From NCBI GenBank assembly GCA_025642075.2, contig JAODUO010001061.1:1-64000 (forward strand): a stretch of DNA of 64,000 nucleotides. The letters run 5' to 3'. Each line of letters begins with the position of its first letter. The stretch's first letter is position 1. Under the pieces are notes generated by a model. That model saw only the letters and a program-made list of their open reading frames with translations, searched no databases and had not been told where the DNA came from. Position numbers and translations under genes: made by a program. Positions 10,201-20,337 of the stretch are shown here, piece by piece. The DNA is from Ridgeia piscesae (taxonomy: Eukaryota; Annelida; Polychaeta; Sabellida; Siboglinidae).

Positions 10201-11862
10201 ATTTATTTATGATTTTTTTAGAACTTATTCAGTCTATTTCTTTAGTTAATTTAGGTATGTAATTACATTTGATTTACTGTATGACGTCTGTATGACAAAT
10301 TTTAAAGCAACTCATTGTAGATATTTGTGTCAAGGATGGACGCGGACGCTGGATCTGTGTTTCCCAATTCTTTATTCACAGTATAAACAAGACAAGACCC
10401 TGTAACAATAACAGAGGTGTTACCCACATGTATAAAATTACACATATATACAATAAAACACAGGGTTACCTTTCCATAGATCAAATAGCACAATAAACCA
10501 AAAGATTCCAAAACATCTGCTCTCTGTTGACACTTTATGACAATTATCAAACACTAAGACGAATACATATCAACACTCCAAATGGCAAATATAATATAGA
10601 AATGCAAGACTAAATCACGATATGTACCTGCCCACAGTCAGACGTCAGGACTATATTCTCAGGCTTCTTGCTTCCAAAGCATTCATGAAGCAATCACGCT
10701 GCAGAACAAAAATATGTTTCTACATCGCTCATAATAAAAACCAGCAACATCTACCATGTACACATTAATTACATCAGTGCTGACCCCTAGTGATCATCCT
10801 CGTGCCAAACACCCAGACTTGTACAACTACAATCAACAGTTTGCACTCTTAATATCAAACTTCAGTGTCTTAATTTGTGATCCATCACCAACAACCATGC
10901 TGTGACACTAAACACATTCTCTCACGATACATATATCGGTAGGTACTAGCACTTAACCTAACAATACTGGTTACCATTTCTCAATCAACCCCCACATGGA
11001 TAGTGACGATTTGACTTAACATTTGATAAATACATTAATACAACGATTTGTCGCTTCTTCCATAGAAAAACAACCTCACTGTTCAACGTACACTCTACAC
11101 GGCTGTGCTGAAAGTTAAATATACATGACAATCATAACGGTTAGCTGTGGCATCATTACCCGGTAGTTACCAGCCCATATCAGAGGATTTTACATGTGGG
11201 AATACGAAGGGAAATTAAACTACTGCAATAACTGCGTAACTACGTAAGTATTAACTGTCCACAATTATCAAGGCGCAATAATGGCTCCATGTTACAGCAC
11301 TCATGGCTCAAATGTTATTATACAATTGCAGTAATTAAACTCCCCAAAGCAACTTCCCACTGAAAACACAGCCTCGTGGTTCGGTTCATATCCATTGCTT
11401 GCTCTCCACTCTCCCCCAAATCCCCTATCTCCCGCCATCAAACTGCAGTGACACCTATTGTCACTGCTAATTAACACTAAACATTAATCACCAGGTGGAG
11501 TCACCGATTACTGAACCAAATAAATACACAAAATACATACAATATGATAGCGTCGTCTAAATTTTTAACATTTATGTAATTACTTACATTGATCTGAAAT
11601 GACCTAATATTGCATACACAGAGTTGTGATTGCCGCCAAACTGATAAAATGTGATGATTATGTGCAGGTGGAGATACCGAAAGCCCATCGTCACTGATGG
11701 CATACCACAAGCGTTCGAAGTTCACATCATCGCCGAGGTCGCACGTCAAAGTCATCCTCCCACAGCAGCAAACCTCACAAACACAAGAAGAAACGATGGC
11801 GGCATTATAGTGAGGATGATGACGAGGAAGACGACAGCGAGGACAGTGACTATGTGCTGTAG
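1078..11862 (+). CDS. NIPBL: NIPBL/Nipped-B cohesin loader, C-terminal part, 5'-truncated and disrupted
   Basis: Twelve exon segments encode the C-terminal HEAT-repeat hook and tail of the SCC2/Nipped-B family. This nuclear protein, with MAU2, loads the cohesin ring onto chromatin. Family segments are seen in order: LYTVGLLCRHFNFD, HEDEEVKHKALAGL, WKKLQNKEDLKEMG, LRQGLVHPVQ, IRAKADQQVQELDKKYPGFI, IYMADNMAFLPYQ, DFIVSVSGSNILQSYKE, LMLKQHLKELYRFTD and IHRYSPTEQAKVWDK, then an acidic end DDDEEDDSEDSDYVL. Exons run 1078-1229, 1726-1815, 2273-2446, 3166-3220, 3757-3892, 4128-4235, 4760-4944, 5664-5810, 8844-8956, 9341-9515, 9959-10164 and 11668-11862. The N-terminal exons are outside the window. 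Reading frame breaks occur in exons at 1726, 4760, 8844 and probably 11668, with an in-frame TGA in the exon at 2273. The breaks are either base-level sequence errors or decay of this copy. Family assignment is strong; functionality is uncertain. Confidence 0.85.
1726..1815 (+). CDS. NIPBL: NIPBL exon b, 1-nt frameshift
   Basis: The first part reads VSIRDKVFDVMLY in the frame inherited from exon a. The second part reads ICHEDEEVKHKALAGL in another frame. Both halves match the family, so one base is missing at about 1765-1767, in a T-rich stretch. The donor is GTCAGT. Confidence 0.7.
2273..2446 (+). CDS. NIPBL: NIPBL exon c, in-frame TGA or shifted acceptor
   Basis: From the acceptor at 2272 the frame has a TGA at 2287-2289, five codons in, at a position where family length is otherwise conserved. 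A second in-frame acceptor (TGTGAG ending at 2290) would skip the stop at the cost of six residues. The exon then encodes MLGQDMQELYIHLL and EEEARMIKADQE, with donor GTAAGT. Confidence 0.7.
2471..2568. repeat. Near-perfect foldback (inverted repeat, about 48-nt arms)
   Basis: The left arm 2471-2518 and right arm 2521-2568 are reverse complements with few mismatches and almost no loop. The arms begin GTTTATTGTATGATT and end with its complement. The sequence just right of it (2569-2606, with CCATGAACAATA) is found again in reverse orientation at about 14520-14560, so this belongs to a dispersed family, probably a foldback MITE. Confidence 0.75.
3166..3220 (+). CDS. NIPBL: NIPBL exon d
   Basis: The split codon T|GG gives W, then KKLQNKEDLKEMGNIQS follows, a well conserved family segment. 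The acceptor is GATACAG and the donor GTAAGT. The exon ends in phase 2. Confidence 0.85.
3757..3892 (+). CDS. NIPBL: NIPBL exon e
   Basis: Encodes GMASTIIQVYIKQILESFF through LRQGLVHPVQ, matching a HEAT-repeat segment of the hook domain. The donor is GTAGGTAA and the exon ends in phase 0. A diverged duplicate of its 3' end and donor follows at 3916-3966. Confidence 0.9.
3916..3966 (+). repeat. Diverged duplicate of the exon e / donor junction
   Basis: The intronic stretch repeats the end of NIPBL exon e and its donor. ATCACCCTCA and TGTGCAT are kept, and CAGGTAGGTAATCA of the true junction appears as CAAGTAGGCAATCA. The copy has lost a few bases in the middle. Confidence 0.65.
4128..4235 (+). 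CDS. NIPBL: NIPBL exon f
   Basis: An intact 36-codon exon: IVPYLISMGTDSDSTIRAKA, then DQQVQELDKKYPGFIQ. The acceptor is GTTGCAG and the donor GTAACA. Confidence 0.9.
4760..4944 (+). CDS. NIPBL: NIPBL exon g, two frame breaks
   Basis: The exon reads IKAMQGIKMSYRLQEILQQD in frame 0, then IRSNRGQRRTM in frame +1, then FSLLNMFDETG in frame +2. All three match consecutive family segments. The first break fits the loss of about 8 bases near 4868-4880. The second fits the loss of 2 T near 4910. Without correction the exon stops at TAA (about 4886). Confidence 0.7.
5515..5640 (+). repeat. Two-copy tandem duplication of about 64 bp
   Basis: Segments starting at about 5515 and 5579 share ATGCTTGTGTAT and GCAGACTGCAT with similar spacing, just upstream of the NIPBL exon at 5664. 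Confidence 0.5.
5664..5810 (+). CDS. NIPBL: NIPBL exon h
   Basis: An intact 49-codon exon with IYMADNMAFLPYQ and DFIVSVSGSNILQSYKE, highly conserved hook-domain segments. The donor is GTAGGT. The following intron received a pogo-like transposon. Confidence 0.9.
6314..6587 (+). pseudogene. Pogo-like transposase, N-terminal CENP-B helix-turn-helix exon
   Basis: ATG at 6314 starts MASLKRKVLSLEQRVDVLKR, the typical first helix-turn-helix of CENP-B/Tigger proteins, which binds the terminal repeats. A stop follows after SCRSVGNPR. SQIARVRQERVEIERQW continues in another frame, and MYEDLNALVWQWF then PVSGRMIQ gives the second CENP-B-type DNA-binding domain in yet another frame. It ends at a donor CAG|GTATGT. 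Frame breaks make this copy non-coding as it stands. Confidence 0.65.
7083..8298 (+). pseudogene. Pogo-like DDE transposase, frameshifted
   Basis: The segment begins KAMMLSIEMDHDDFAASNGW, then carries IYNADETGLYFRALPNRS (first catalytic D), WITVLLACSA and PLVIGKAVNPMCF. After a 1-nt frame break it continues EWLERLNARMKSQKRHILMF and VDNCGAHP (second catalytic D), then FIPPNTTSRLQPCNAGII, where N stands at the usual third acidic residue. A second frame break leads to HYRKRLVRHVL, an acidic stretch and the C-terminal QKTITDFFKSQ with stop at 8296-8298. The last motif (8263-8286) fits a PIP box. Cut-and-paste transposase by family, but inactive here because of two frame breaks and the altered catalytic position. 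Confidence 0.75.
8844..8956 (+). CDS. NIPBL: NIPBL exon i, two 1-nt frame breaks
   Basis: MPEDTTALPNLFMMS and LMLKQHLKELYRFTD are both recognisable but lie in different frames, with a short AAYFY-like stretch in the third. This is consistent with two lost bases near 8895 and 8910. The start frame also does not match exon h in phase, so a linker exon may be missing from my model. The donor is GTCAGC. Confidence 0.6.
9341..9515 (+). CDS. NIPBL: NIPBL exon j
   Basis: An intact exon beginning with the split codon of exon i (aa|c). It encodes KIHRYSPTEQAKVWDKPLN and ends TKLIQGYLD in phase 0, before donor GTGAGT. It matches the conserved end of the NIPBL hook region. Confidence 0.85.
9959..10164 (+). 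CDS. NIPBL: NIPBL exon k, low-complexity tail
   Basis: It continues in frame from exon j as LMLSIDQFPPPQSGHGTP, then a Gly/Ala/Gln-rich tail to VIDLSGDGDGDKVVK. A run of C bases at about 9983-9991 makes the frame here vulnerable to length errors. The donor is GTGAGC. Fast-evolving tail, so homology cannot be judged by eye. Confidence 0.6.
10165..11667. other. NIPBL last intron, no recognised element
   Basis: AT-rich intronic DNA of 1.5 kb. Several minus-strand open frames here are short and lack recognisable domains. I see no clear repeat. Confidence 0.5.
11668..11862 (+). CDS. NIPBL: NIPBL last exon, basic then acidic C-terminus
   Basis: One frame gives KPHKHKKKRWRHYSEDDDEE and ends at TAG 11860-11862 after DSEDSDYVL, typical of the charged NIPBL C-terminus. 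The beginning of the exon makes better sense in another frame (ESPSSLMAYHKRSKFTSSPR), so another small indel is likely. The acceptor is TGTGCAG. Confidence 0.55.
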
Positions 11863-13200
11863 CGGTGCCAGTGGTGCTTGTTGCGGTGCGGAAATAGCAA
11901 AACTTTGTGATCGGGCGCATCTCTGCATCTGGTGTGCTGATCACAACTGCAGACTGTCCATTAGAATGGCTGTGTGGCTCCGTGAACTGACGATTCAGAT
12001 GAACAGGCAGTGGTGCACGTTCGGTGCAATGACAGGGCGTAGCCTACTGGCTCGTTACCACGGGGTACAGTTGCCATGGGATACAGGTTTTGTGTGAAAC
12101 TAGTCACTGGACCACAGTTTGTAGCGTGTGTCGATATGGTCCTGTTTGGAGACTTATAGAAGACCTGAGGACGTTATCTGTGTGCACGGACACTGCATGC
12201 CTGCCTACGTCACAACAGCCCATGTGTCCTATATGTTGAGGTACTTATTGAAGCAACTGCAAAGGGGTTTACTGGTGATAATGACACATTAATTGTTAAA
12301 ATTAATGTCATCAGATTGGAATTTTGGCTCACATATAATGACATTTATATTATTGATAGAATTGTTTAAAAAACAGTTTAAAGCAGTTTATAAATTGTAA
12401 TTATGGAAAAGAAATAACCTGTTTGCATTGTGAGACGATGCTGCAAGGTGTTAGGAAGATCTCTAGACATGATAGGTCAGGTCTATTCCGTAGAGAAATA
12501 ATAAGGTATTTTATCCAGTTACCTTGAAATTTTTGACTTTCCTTTGACCTTGATAGATTGGGAGAAGGGTGCTTTATAAGGCACAGCCGATTTGTCAGAG
12601 AATCATTGTTTAATTGTCAAGAATCAAAGGCCTGTTACTAGGGCATTGTGGAAAATGGCTGTCGCCAAATTCCACTGCAATTGCAGGCCATTATTACTAT
12701 TTAATGTTATTTCTGTTCAAATAGAAGTTGATGTACGACGTGTTTTGTTGACAGCCACACAATACCAGAGGTATCTTTCACTTATCACGCCAGTTAATCG
12801 GAAACACCGTATTCTGCCCTGATCTATTGAATGGCCTGCATTTAAAGAACTATGGAGAGCAGGATGAATTTCTGTCAGTTGTGACTGTGCCATCAAACGC
12901 TTGTATGAGCGAACATTGCATTGTAACAAGGTCACTAAATGTGCGAGTGTTTCTTAGGGTACTATGCACACAAAATTTAAAATCTATCAACTCATGTTAA
13001 AGCCTCCAGGGCCCAAAAACTGGTATATTTTAATAGAGTATTGTCACTGTACACAAGCAATCTGTAGTTGACTGCTCTTGTAAGGGCATCTGAACGTCTC
13101 CCCAAAAATCAAAATGTTCAGATTTTGCCTGTTTCACTAGTCATTAGACTAGTGTATTCCTCTACCAGAGGCCCGGCTCTCCACTACCCCATCTGTAAAG
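11863..13200 (+). other. NIPBL: NIPBL 3' UTR and downstream flank
   Basis: Non-coding sequence after the NIPBL stop. I could not place a polyadenylation signal with confidence. Nothing else recognised. Confidence 0.4.
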
Positions 13201-13307
13201 CTGGACATTTCCTACCTTTGTTGCAAGAAATGTCCAGTGAGCCATGGAAACTGCTGCCAGGGAGCAATTAGTCAAGGACACCTTGATTAATTGCTCCCTG
13301 GCAGCAG
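13201..13307. repeat. Two adjacent hairpins
   Basis: Hairpin 1 (about 13201-13237) pairs CTGGACATTTC with GAAATGTCCAG around a loop of about 15 bases. Hairpin 2 (13251-13307) has two 27-nt arms, beginning CTGCTGCCAGGGAGCAATTA, with a 3-nt loop and one G:T position. Such length and perfection are unlikely by chance. It may be a young foldback or a transcribed hairpin. Confidence 0.8.
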
Positions 13308-13429
13308 TGACAGGGGATGTGTCAATAACATCGTATAATTATGCAGATCCTGTTAAACTTATTGTTATCAACAGAACTGACCGTAAATGTTGGGACCAAA
13401 CAAAATAGTTTTTAGAAAAATATATGATA

Positions 13430-13555
13430 CATGTTAAGTCTCCCGCATTCAGCGGGAGACTCCCGCAATTACAGGAAATCTCCCGATCTCCCGCGCGGGA
13501 GAAACAATCTCCCGCAATTTCATCGAAACATAAGCGAAAAAAATGGCGGGAGCAT
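13430..13555. repeat. CTCCCGC-motif cluster
   Basis: At least eight copies of CTCCCGC or its complement GCGGGAG in 120 bases, in both orientations (for example CTCCCGCGCGGGAG). It looks like the subterminal part of a DNA transposon rather than a gene. Confidence 0.45.
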
Positions 13556-14514
13556 CCGGCTCTTTCCGGTTTTCAGTCCACCCAAAACAAACAAATTGTA
13601 CGTAATTTACCCTACTGGGTGCGGATAATTGGTTTATTTCTGGCTGGGCATTGTCTCAAGTGTTTTTCAGAGTCGCCTCACAATGAACAGCAATGCCAGT
13701 TAACTAATTGCAATCAAGTCTGAGATTGAGCTAATGCTCACAGACACCGCCGGGCGCTCGCAGGCGCGGACAACGATTTGAACAATGACCTGAATTGGAA
13801 TTATTTAAATCACGTCTTACTGTGATAACTGAACATTAAAAACAGTCTAATAAATACCTAAGTACAAGACCTACACCTTGCCTGTCGCTGACATTGTTTA
13901 TCAGCTTTATAGAAATGCCGCGAGCCGCTTCGATACCATATTATCGCCCACTGTGTACGTTCCAGTCTTGTAGAACAAACTGCAATCCGTTTACATCTAT
14001 ACAAATAATGTCCATCCATACATCTACATTACATGTGCATGTTTGTAAATGTATGCACCTTTGCTAAGCGCTTTATTATTTGAGTACATTTGACATGTAA
14101 ATGAAAAACATCCTTAACAGACGAAAACATGCTTATTTAAATATCTCCAGTCGGGCCTGTGTCACCATGGCTCAGTCCAGCTCATGAAAATTAATTCCAT
14201 ATTCAAGTTTTACATGTAAAGATTATGTTAGTTGTGTAACAAAATATCATGTAGATGCTGCTGCTTTTCATGCAAAGGTTTCTTTGCAACCTATGATACA
14301 TATCAGAAGCTGAACAAATATGCCAATGTTAGGCCTATACCTAGAACACAAGAAGTAAATTACTGAACATTATAATATTTATTGTTCTATCACCAAGGCT
14401 AAGCCTTCTTTTTAATTCACGAGGACCAAACAGCAACACATCATTTTTTATATGAGAGTACCAGGGAATTTATTATATTTGTGATATTATAATATAGTGA
14501 TAATAAAACATATA

Positions 14515-14590
14515 TGTTAATATTGAATATTGTTCATGGCTCCAAGAATGGTTTTGCTCCAGAGTAAGTTAATTCATATAACAATATCTA
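14515..14590 (-). repeat. Second copy of the 2.5-kb foldback family
   Basis: AATATTGAATATTGTTCATG, then GCTCCAAGAATGG and TGCTCCAGAGTAAGTTAA, correspond to the reverse complement of about 2567-2606 and to the right arm of the foldback at 2531-2560. The segments are arranged differently, indicating a related but rearranged copy. Confidence 0.55.
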
Positions 14591-14767
14591 TGTCAATATC
14601 TTAATCAGTGGAATTTATTCCTTTTTATATTATATTCTTTGCATTTATGGTTATGCCTCCGATTTACGTATAAAATACCGTTTCCCCCCCGAGACCCTCC
14701 GATTTACGTATAAATCTCCCACATTGGCATTTTCAAAACTTAACATGTATGTGTATGTAGATTCGAT

Positions 14768-14870
14768 TAACCAGACTCGTGAGGTGGCAGCACCTTTCCG
14801 CCCCTCAACTCGTCCTGGTCATGGACGTCGATCTGATTTTAAAAATGGGGCGGGGATTTATATATACATA
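14768..14870 (+). repeat. Fragment of dispersed GGTGGCAGC repeat
   Basis: Shares GATTAACCAG, GAGGTGGCAGCAC and CCCCTCAACT with the longer copies at 24186-24500 and 33945-34285. Confidence 0.5.
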
Positions 14871-15530
14871 TATGTATGTATTATATAAATATATATATAA
14901 TATATTTTTATAATAAAAAAATAAATATAAGTGTTGCTTAATTGTTTTGCTAGTCGCCTAATCTGCAGTTCTGCACCACAGAGCTAGTCATCTATAATAT
15001 CTCGTTGTCATGTAACCCTGGTCCCCACCCCAGCTGGTGGATACTTACAGTCACCAGAGGGCACTATAGTGTGTAAAATCACCCCCAGCCGGGCAGTGGA
15101 CAACCTGTTAGGCACATGTATGTCCTGTCAACACGGTATCGGGACCCAGTAGTAAATTATCACCAGCGGCCTGGTAAGATCATTTATTTGTTGCATTTAC
15201 ATCATAAGTTTTATGTATGAAGTTTCTTTTGTACTACATGATATTGCATGTTATTATATTTGGATGTCATCAAGCTACACATATAACTAAATGTCATACT
15301 TTATACGCTGGGAAGACTGGCGTGGCAAGTGAATGTATATAGCCTATAGGGCGTGGCAGTTCAGTGCTGAAGATGCGAGCATGTAATTGAACAACCAATG
15401 CATGTCAATAATAGTTACGTGGTTGTACTACAACGACAGTTATCACAAGTACTTCATGTTTGATCAACACCAGACATTCTACGTTATTTTGGATAGGGCA
15501 TTTAATCAGTTCTTAATTATTATTTTAATT

Positions 15531-15606
15531 TGTGTGTGTGTGTGGGGGGTGCGTGTACGTGCGTGCGTGCGTGCGTGCGTGCGTGTGTGTGTGTGCATGT
15601 GTGTAA
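15531..15606 (+). repeat. (GT)n/(GTGC)n microsatellite
   Basis: Runs of TG, GTGCGTGC and TGTGTG over about 75 bases. Confidence 0.85.
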
Positions 15607-15839
15607 CTTAGGTCTACCGGTTTACTTTGCCCAAAGACTCAGTTGTATTCGGGTTATTCAAAATTTGTGATTCAAACAAATCCCGGCCAACTATCAATAT
15701 TTGTAATATTTCAATAAACATTATACGCCAAAACAATTATGTCAGTGCTGCATGTTACGGAACAAAATATAGTTTACTTTTCCAATAATGCTACATCCAT
15801 TAAGATGTAAACTAAATAAAATTTCAACATTAAATGATT

Positions 15840-16260
15840 ACTTCCTGCCTCCCTCCCTCCCTGTCTCCCTGCCTCCCTTTCTCTGTCTCTATCTGTGTCT
15901 CTGTCTCTCCCACTCCTTCCCTCTCCCCCTACCTCTCCCTCTCCCTCTGTCTCGCTCTCTGTCTCTCGCTCTCTCGCTCTCACTCTCTCGCTCTCTGACT
16001 CTCGCTCTCTATCTCTCTGACTCTCGTTCTCTGTCTCTCGCTCTCTCTCACGCTCCCTCGCACACTCCCCCTCCCTCCCTCCGTCTCGCTCTCTGTCTCT
16101 CGCTCTCTCTCTCCTGTCTCTCGCTCTCTCTCTGTCTCTCGCTCTCTTGTCTCTCGTTCTCTCGCTCTCTGTCTCTCGCTCTCTGTCTGTCTCTCGCTCT
16201 CCTTCCCTCCCTCTTCCTCCGATCCTCCCCTCCTCTGTCTCTGCGTCACACTATATCTAT
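15840..16260 (+). repeat. Polypyrimidine CT-rich array
   Basis: About 420 bases of CTCTCTGTCTCTCGCTCTCT-like sequence, almost free of purines apart from scattered G and A. All open frames here are compositional. Its purine-rich counterpart on the same strand lies at 18390-18660. Confidence 0.85.
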
Positions 16261-18389
16261 CCCATTTTCCTTATTCTTTCCCATTCTTCTCTGCTCGTCT
16301 ACACCCCTCTTTCTCCACGTTTTCGCCCGTCACTCGTTTTTTACCCATTCTCTCATTCTCATTAAGTCGCACATGGATTCGGTCATGGCTATTTGCAATG
16401 CAATCCGTTAATTGGTGTGGGACATTCTTGGCACTGCTATGCCACAACGAAGGGGTTGACAACATGTAACTTCACCATATCGATGACTTGCACAGTTGCA
16501 CGTGACATTTATTTCTATTAACAAATGATTGAAGGGTGCAGCGACCAATAGCATGGGATCGTTTGTGTCAAAATGTAGTTCTCCCGGTTAACAGTGCAAG
16601 GCCAACTTCATCTGTTTCTTGGTTTGTTCGATTGGGGACGAGTGCAGCACACGATGCACGTTTGACGCTCAATGTAGTGTGACAGTTGATCTCAACTAAG
16701 CTGTACACATGGTGCAGTTTAAGATGTCAGCAGACACTAGGATATCAACAGATGCCGAAACACATCGACGACGGGCACAGATTCGACGATGCAATTACTC
16801 GAAGGTATGAACGTTTATGGGCTCATGACACAGTTAACTTTCCCATTGGCCACCATGTTAGCGTTTTGTAGGATTATAAGGAAACTAGACGCAGGAAAAT
16901 TCTAAAAATTATTGCCTGTTGTTATCATCATCTCAATGACATGCTGGTCAAGTGTAGTCAAATTCCAATATTTCGTTCTCTCGTAAAGTGCCGCTATGTA
17001 TGACACCCGTCACTATTTACAAATGAATGCAGGCAGTAATACAACAGAGGTGTCAACAAGCCAAATTACTGCCAGGTACCCATCCGCTTAATAAAATCAG
17101 CTAAAAATTCACCATTTCACTGTCAACAGCTTCCACAATCACACCTGGAAATCAGACTGCTCAAATGCAGGGTGGAATTGTTACTTGACTGCAATGCCAC
17201 CAACAGTGTCACTCTTGCGAAGACACTAATTTGAACAAGTCTACGTCAGTCCTATTATAAAGTTACAATGTATTAGTCAATAAAGCAATGTCATAACTAT
17301 TTTACACACACATACCCCACATAAAAACTAATAAGTATTAAATGACACATGCCCTATTCATATTTGGGATGTCATTAGACATACAGAGGATAATCAACTA
17401 GAGAAAATGCTGGATAGTGTTAGGCAATGCAAAATGTCCTGTTGTAATAACCACCATTAAGAACTCATGCTTGTGGGAAACAACTGTACTGGTTTTGTAA
17501 TTTGTCACTTTTTCAGGTAGAAACAATCATTCAAATAGGGTGTTTGATAGCCATGGTGACGGATGATGTGTTTCCACAAAAGAAGAGTCCAAAACAAAGT
17601 TAGCAGTGTTACACAAAAAAGTGAATTTGTGCATACTTGTTTTTAGATTTTTAATAATTATGTATTCCTGTCAGATGATATAAATGTTCTAATAATATAA
17701 AATACAGTTGTGACTGATTGCATTTAGAATACTGTGTTGTAATGCAAATGCATTGTCAGTTGTTTATCTAACCATTTTGTTCATATGGATAGTTTAGGGT
17801 AATATCGATTCAGTGGTGTGTGGCAGGTTCACAACCTGCTGGTGTTCCTTATGCAAACACTACATGTTGTGTGCACACGCATTGATTCTATTTAATAAGT
17901 TCAGCTGCTTTTGTGACATCTCTGAAATGCATCAAACTATCGTCAAGTTTGTGTATGTATCAATGTATATATGAATGTATATAGAATATTAATGCTTTCT
18001 TCATAAATGGCCTGCACCTTGGTTGCAAAACAAACAGGAATTAATATACAACCCAAACAACTAAGACATAAGACCTACATGTGGGCTGTAGAAGAATGCA
18101 CATAAAATGTTTCTCGCTGGCAGCATCATATGACCAGCATCAGAGTTCTACCAGGTCATCAAGTTAAGTGCAACAGTAATAACTCTTGTTGAGGTCAGCA
18201 TAGAATATGCCGAAGACTGCAGTGGCGATATCAAGGCATGGGAGTTGTCATACTTCAAAGACTGCTATTTTAGGAAAGTTGGAGTCTTCCATCTAATATG
18301 TCATGTTTGGTTGGCTACAAGACAGGAACTGGATGAGATGGTAGAGAGAGAGACGTGATTGGTGGATAAGAGGTGGTGATCCCATGAAG
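16261..18389. other. Intergenic DNA, no gene recognised
   Basis: Unique, moderately AT-rich sequence. Short open frames have no recognised domains. Confidence 0.45.
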
Positions 18390-18660
18390 GGAGAGACAGA
18401 GCAATAGAGCGAGAGAGAGAGAAAAAAAGAAGGAGAGAGAGCGAGAGAAAGTGCAAGAGAGAGCGAGAGTGAGAGACGGAGAGAGAGAGAGACGGAGAGA
18501 GAGAGAGAGAGACGGAGAGAGAGATAGTCAGAGAGCGAGAAAAAGGAGAGAGAGCGAGAGAAAGTGCAAGAGAGAGCGAGATGGAGAGAGAGAGAGAGAG
18601 ACGGAGAGAGAGGCAGAGGGAGAGAGAGACGGAGAGAGAGGGAGAGAGAGCAGTAGAGAG
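18390..18660 (+). repeat. Polypurine GA-rich array
   Basis: About 270 bases of GAGAGAGACGGAGAGAG-like sequence, with an internal duplication of a segment that contains GAAAGTGCAAGAGAGAGCGAG. It is complementary in composition to the CT array 2.2 kb upstream. Confidence 0.85.
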
Positions 18661-18662
18661 CA

Positions 18663-18757
18663 CGGCCCACCAGAAGAAAAATAACCCATCAAAACATACA
18701 GCCCACCAGAATAAAGATAGCCCACTAGAATAAAGATAACCCACCAGAATATACACA
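18663..18757 (+). repeat. Short minisatellite, about 18-20-bp unit
   Basis: Four to five copies of a unit of the type CCCACCAGAATAAAGATA, directly after the GA array. Confidence 0.7.
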
Positions 18758-20337
18758 GCACATTGGATCTCATATCAAGTTGGTTTTAAACATTAGCTAA
18801 CGTGTGTAATAATTAATGTGGTTTACAATTTTCATTTATATAAAACACAGCTTACATAAAGTATGTCATGCTAGAAAACTAACTGATTATAATTTTTCAA
18901 ATTAATGAAAAAATCTATTACAGAATAGAATAATTTCAAAATATTAATCAGTTACATTTATAGCAAGTGTATGTAACCAAGTACACATAAGATAATGTAT
19001 ATGGACATAGCCCTGACTGATATAACAATTTATCCTGTATGGGTGAATTTGTTTAATAAAACTCAATACATGTACACTGTAACTGTTTTAAATAAAAAGC
19101 ACACTACAGTATTTTCTTTCTTGTAACTGAACTGCACTGACTGGGAATACAGTGTAATGCACACAAATACACACAAATCACTCTAAATGTAACTTAGCTG
19201 TATCCAACTGACAAGGTTCAAATGGCAAAAAGTTATTGTGTACATCTTACAATGATTTACAGTGTTATACAGTTTCTGAAAACATGCATTCATTATGGTA
19301 ACTCAACATAAATCCACAAGCATTCTTGAGTAATGTATAACTGAATAATGCACACATAGTTTTACCATTCGTTATAAAAGCTGTATCAATTGCATTGCAG
19401 ATCCTCGCTTAGAAAAAACATTGCTGTTACCACCTTTACATGTATGCCTTTGTTATGTTTAATATGCACAATTTTTAGTTTGTGTTTTTCTCTCTCACTT
19501 ATTCCATGTAAGCATGAGAACTGTTGCAAATGTAGTTTTACATCTGAACTAACTATGGCAATCTATTTTTGGAAAATGTGTTATGCAAACAACTTAACAA
19601 AAAAGTCTTAATTTCCAACAACACATTTCTATTATCACAGGTCTTTTTTATTTAAAAAAAACTTCATAACAATTCTATATTTTCACAATGTAGATCATAA
19701 CTTGACATAAGTAATATCATTTGTTTTAAATATTTATGAAAATGCAATAATAAGGCAACATTTTAAGATGCCTTGTCCACTGTCAAATAAACTATACAGT
19801 TGAGTCAGATAAAGTTGCACGCTGCGGCCAAACAAACAATTTATCTAGTGATTTTCCACTGGGTAGTCGGAACTTTATATCTAAGTGTATTAATTGTACT
19901 ACTAGACCTATGTAGGGGCTTTTCAGAGAGGGGAGTCATCAGTCTCGCTATATGCCCGCAATTTTTTTTCTGCATTGAAAAGGCGGGGGCCTTCAGGACT
20001 ATGCATGCTGTCCCCCTCAGCCTCAGGCAGAAAAGTGGGGGACGCGTCCCCCTCATCCCCCACCGATAGACGCCCGTGGCCACTTGTGCGAATTTGAATT
20101 GAATTCCCGCGAGAAATGTATCCGTACAAATAGCCTGAGTACCGACCTACCCTATTTGTCCGTATCCGGACATAATATATAGTTCCCCAGGCTATTCGAC
20201 CGTATTTGGACGTTTACTGTATAGCCACTCCGTTCCGTACAAATAAATGCGACAAGTGCTCGCCACCTAGTGACAATGAATGGTAGCAGACATATTAAGG
20301 TATTAATCCGAAAGATGGCGCTGTGTAGTGAGTGAAA
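18758..20337. other. MYSM1 upstream flank
   Basis: AT-rich intergenic DNA. Around 19970-20075 a G/C-run-rich stretch (AAAAGTGGGGGACGCGTCCC) looks like the end of an unidentified mobile element. 20100-20260 has several CCGTACAAAT and CCGTATTTGG motifs close to the MYSM1 start. Confidence 0.4.
20290..20337 (+). promoter_or_regulatory. MYSM1: MYSM1 5' UTR and start context
   Basis: AAAGATGGCGCTGTG, a YY1-like ATGGCG motif, lies just upstream of the start codon context GTGAAAATGG. The first ATG in the motif is followed by a stop within a few codons, so the ATG at 20338 is preferred. Confidence 0.4.

Larger units (their letters stand above)
13556..15386. other. Intergenic DNA with repeat fragments
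   Basis: No gene seen. It includes a reverse-orientation relative of the 2570-2606 sequence at about 14515-14590 and a fragment of the dispersed GGTGGCAGC repeat at about 14768-14870, followed by an (AT)-rich stretch to about 14940. Confidence 0.45.

Noticed and set aside
11501..12097. Overlapping frames of about 147 codons on both strands
   Set aside because: They overlap the last NIPBL exon. The plus frame gives a non-conserved product, and the acidic end is in a different frame.
15788..18773. Ser/Leu- and Arg/Glu-rich frames in the CT and GA arrays
   Set aside because: Pure composition effects of simple sequence.
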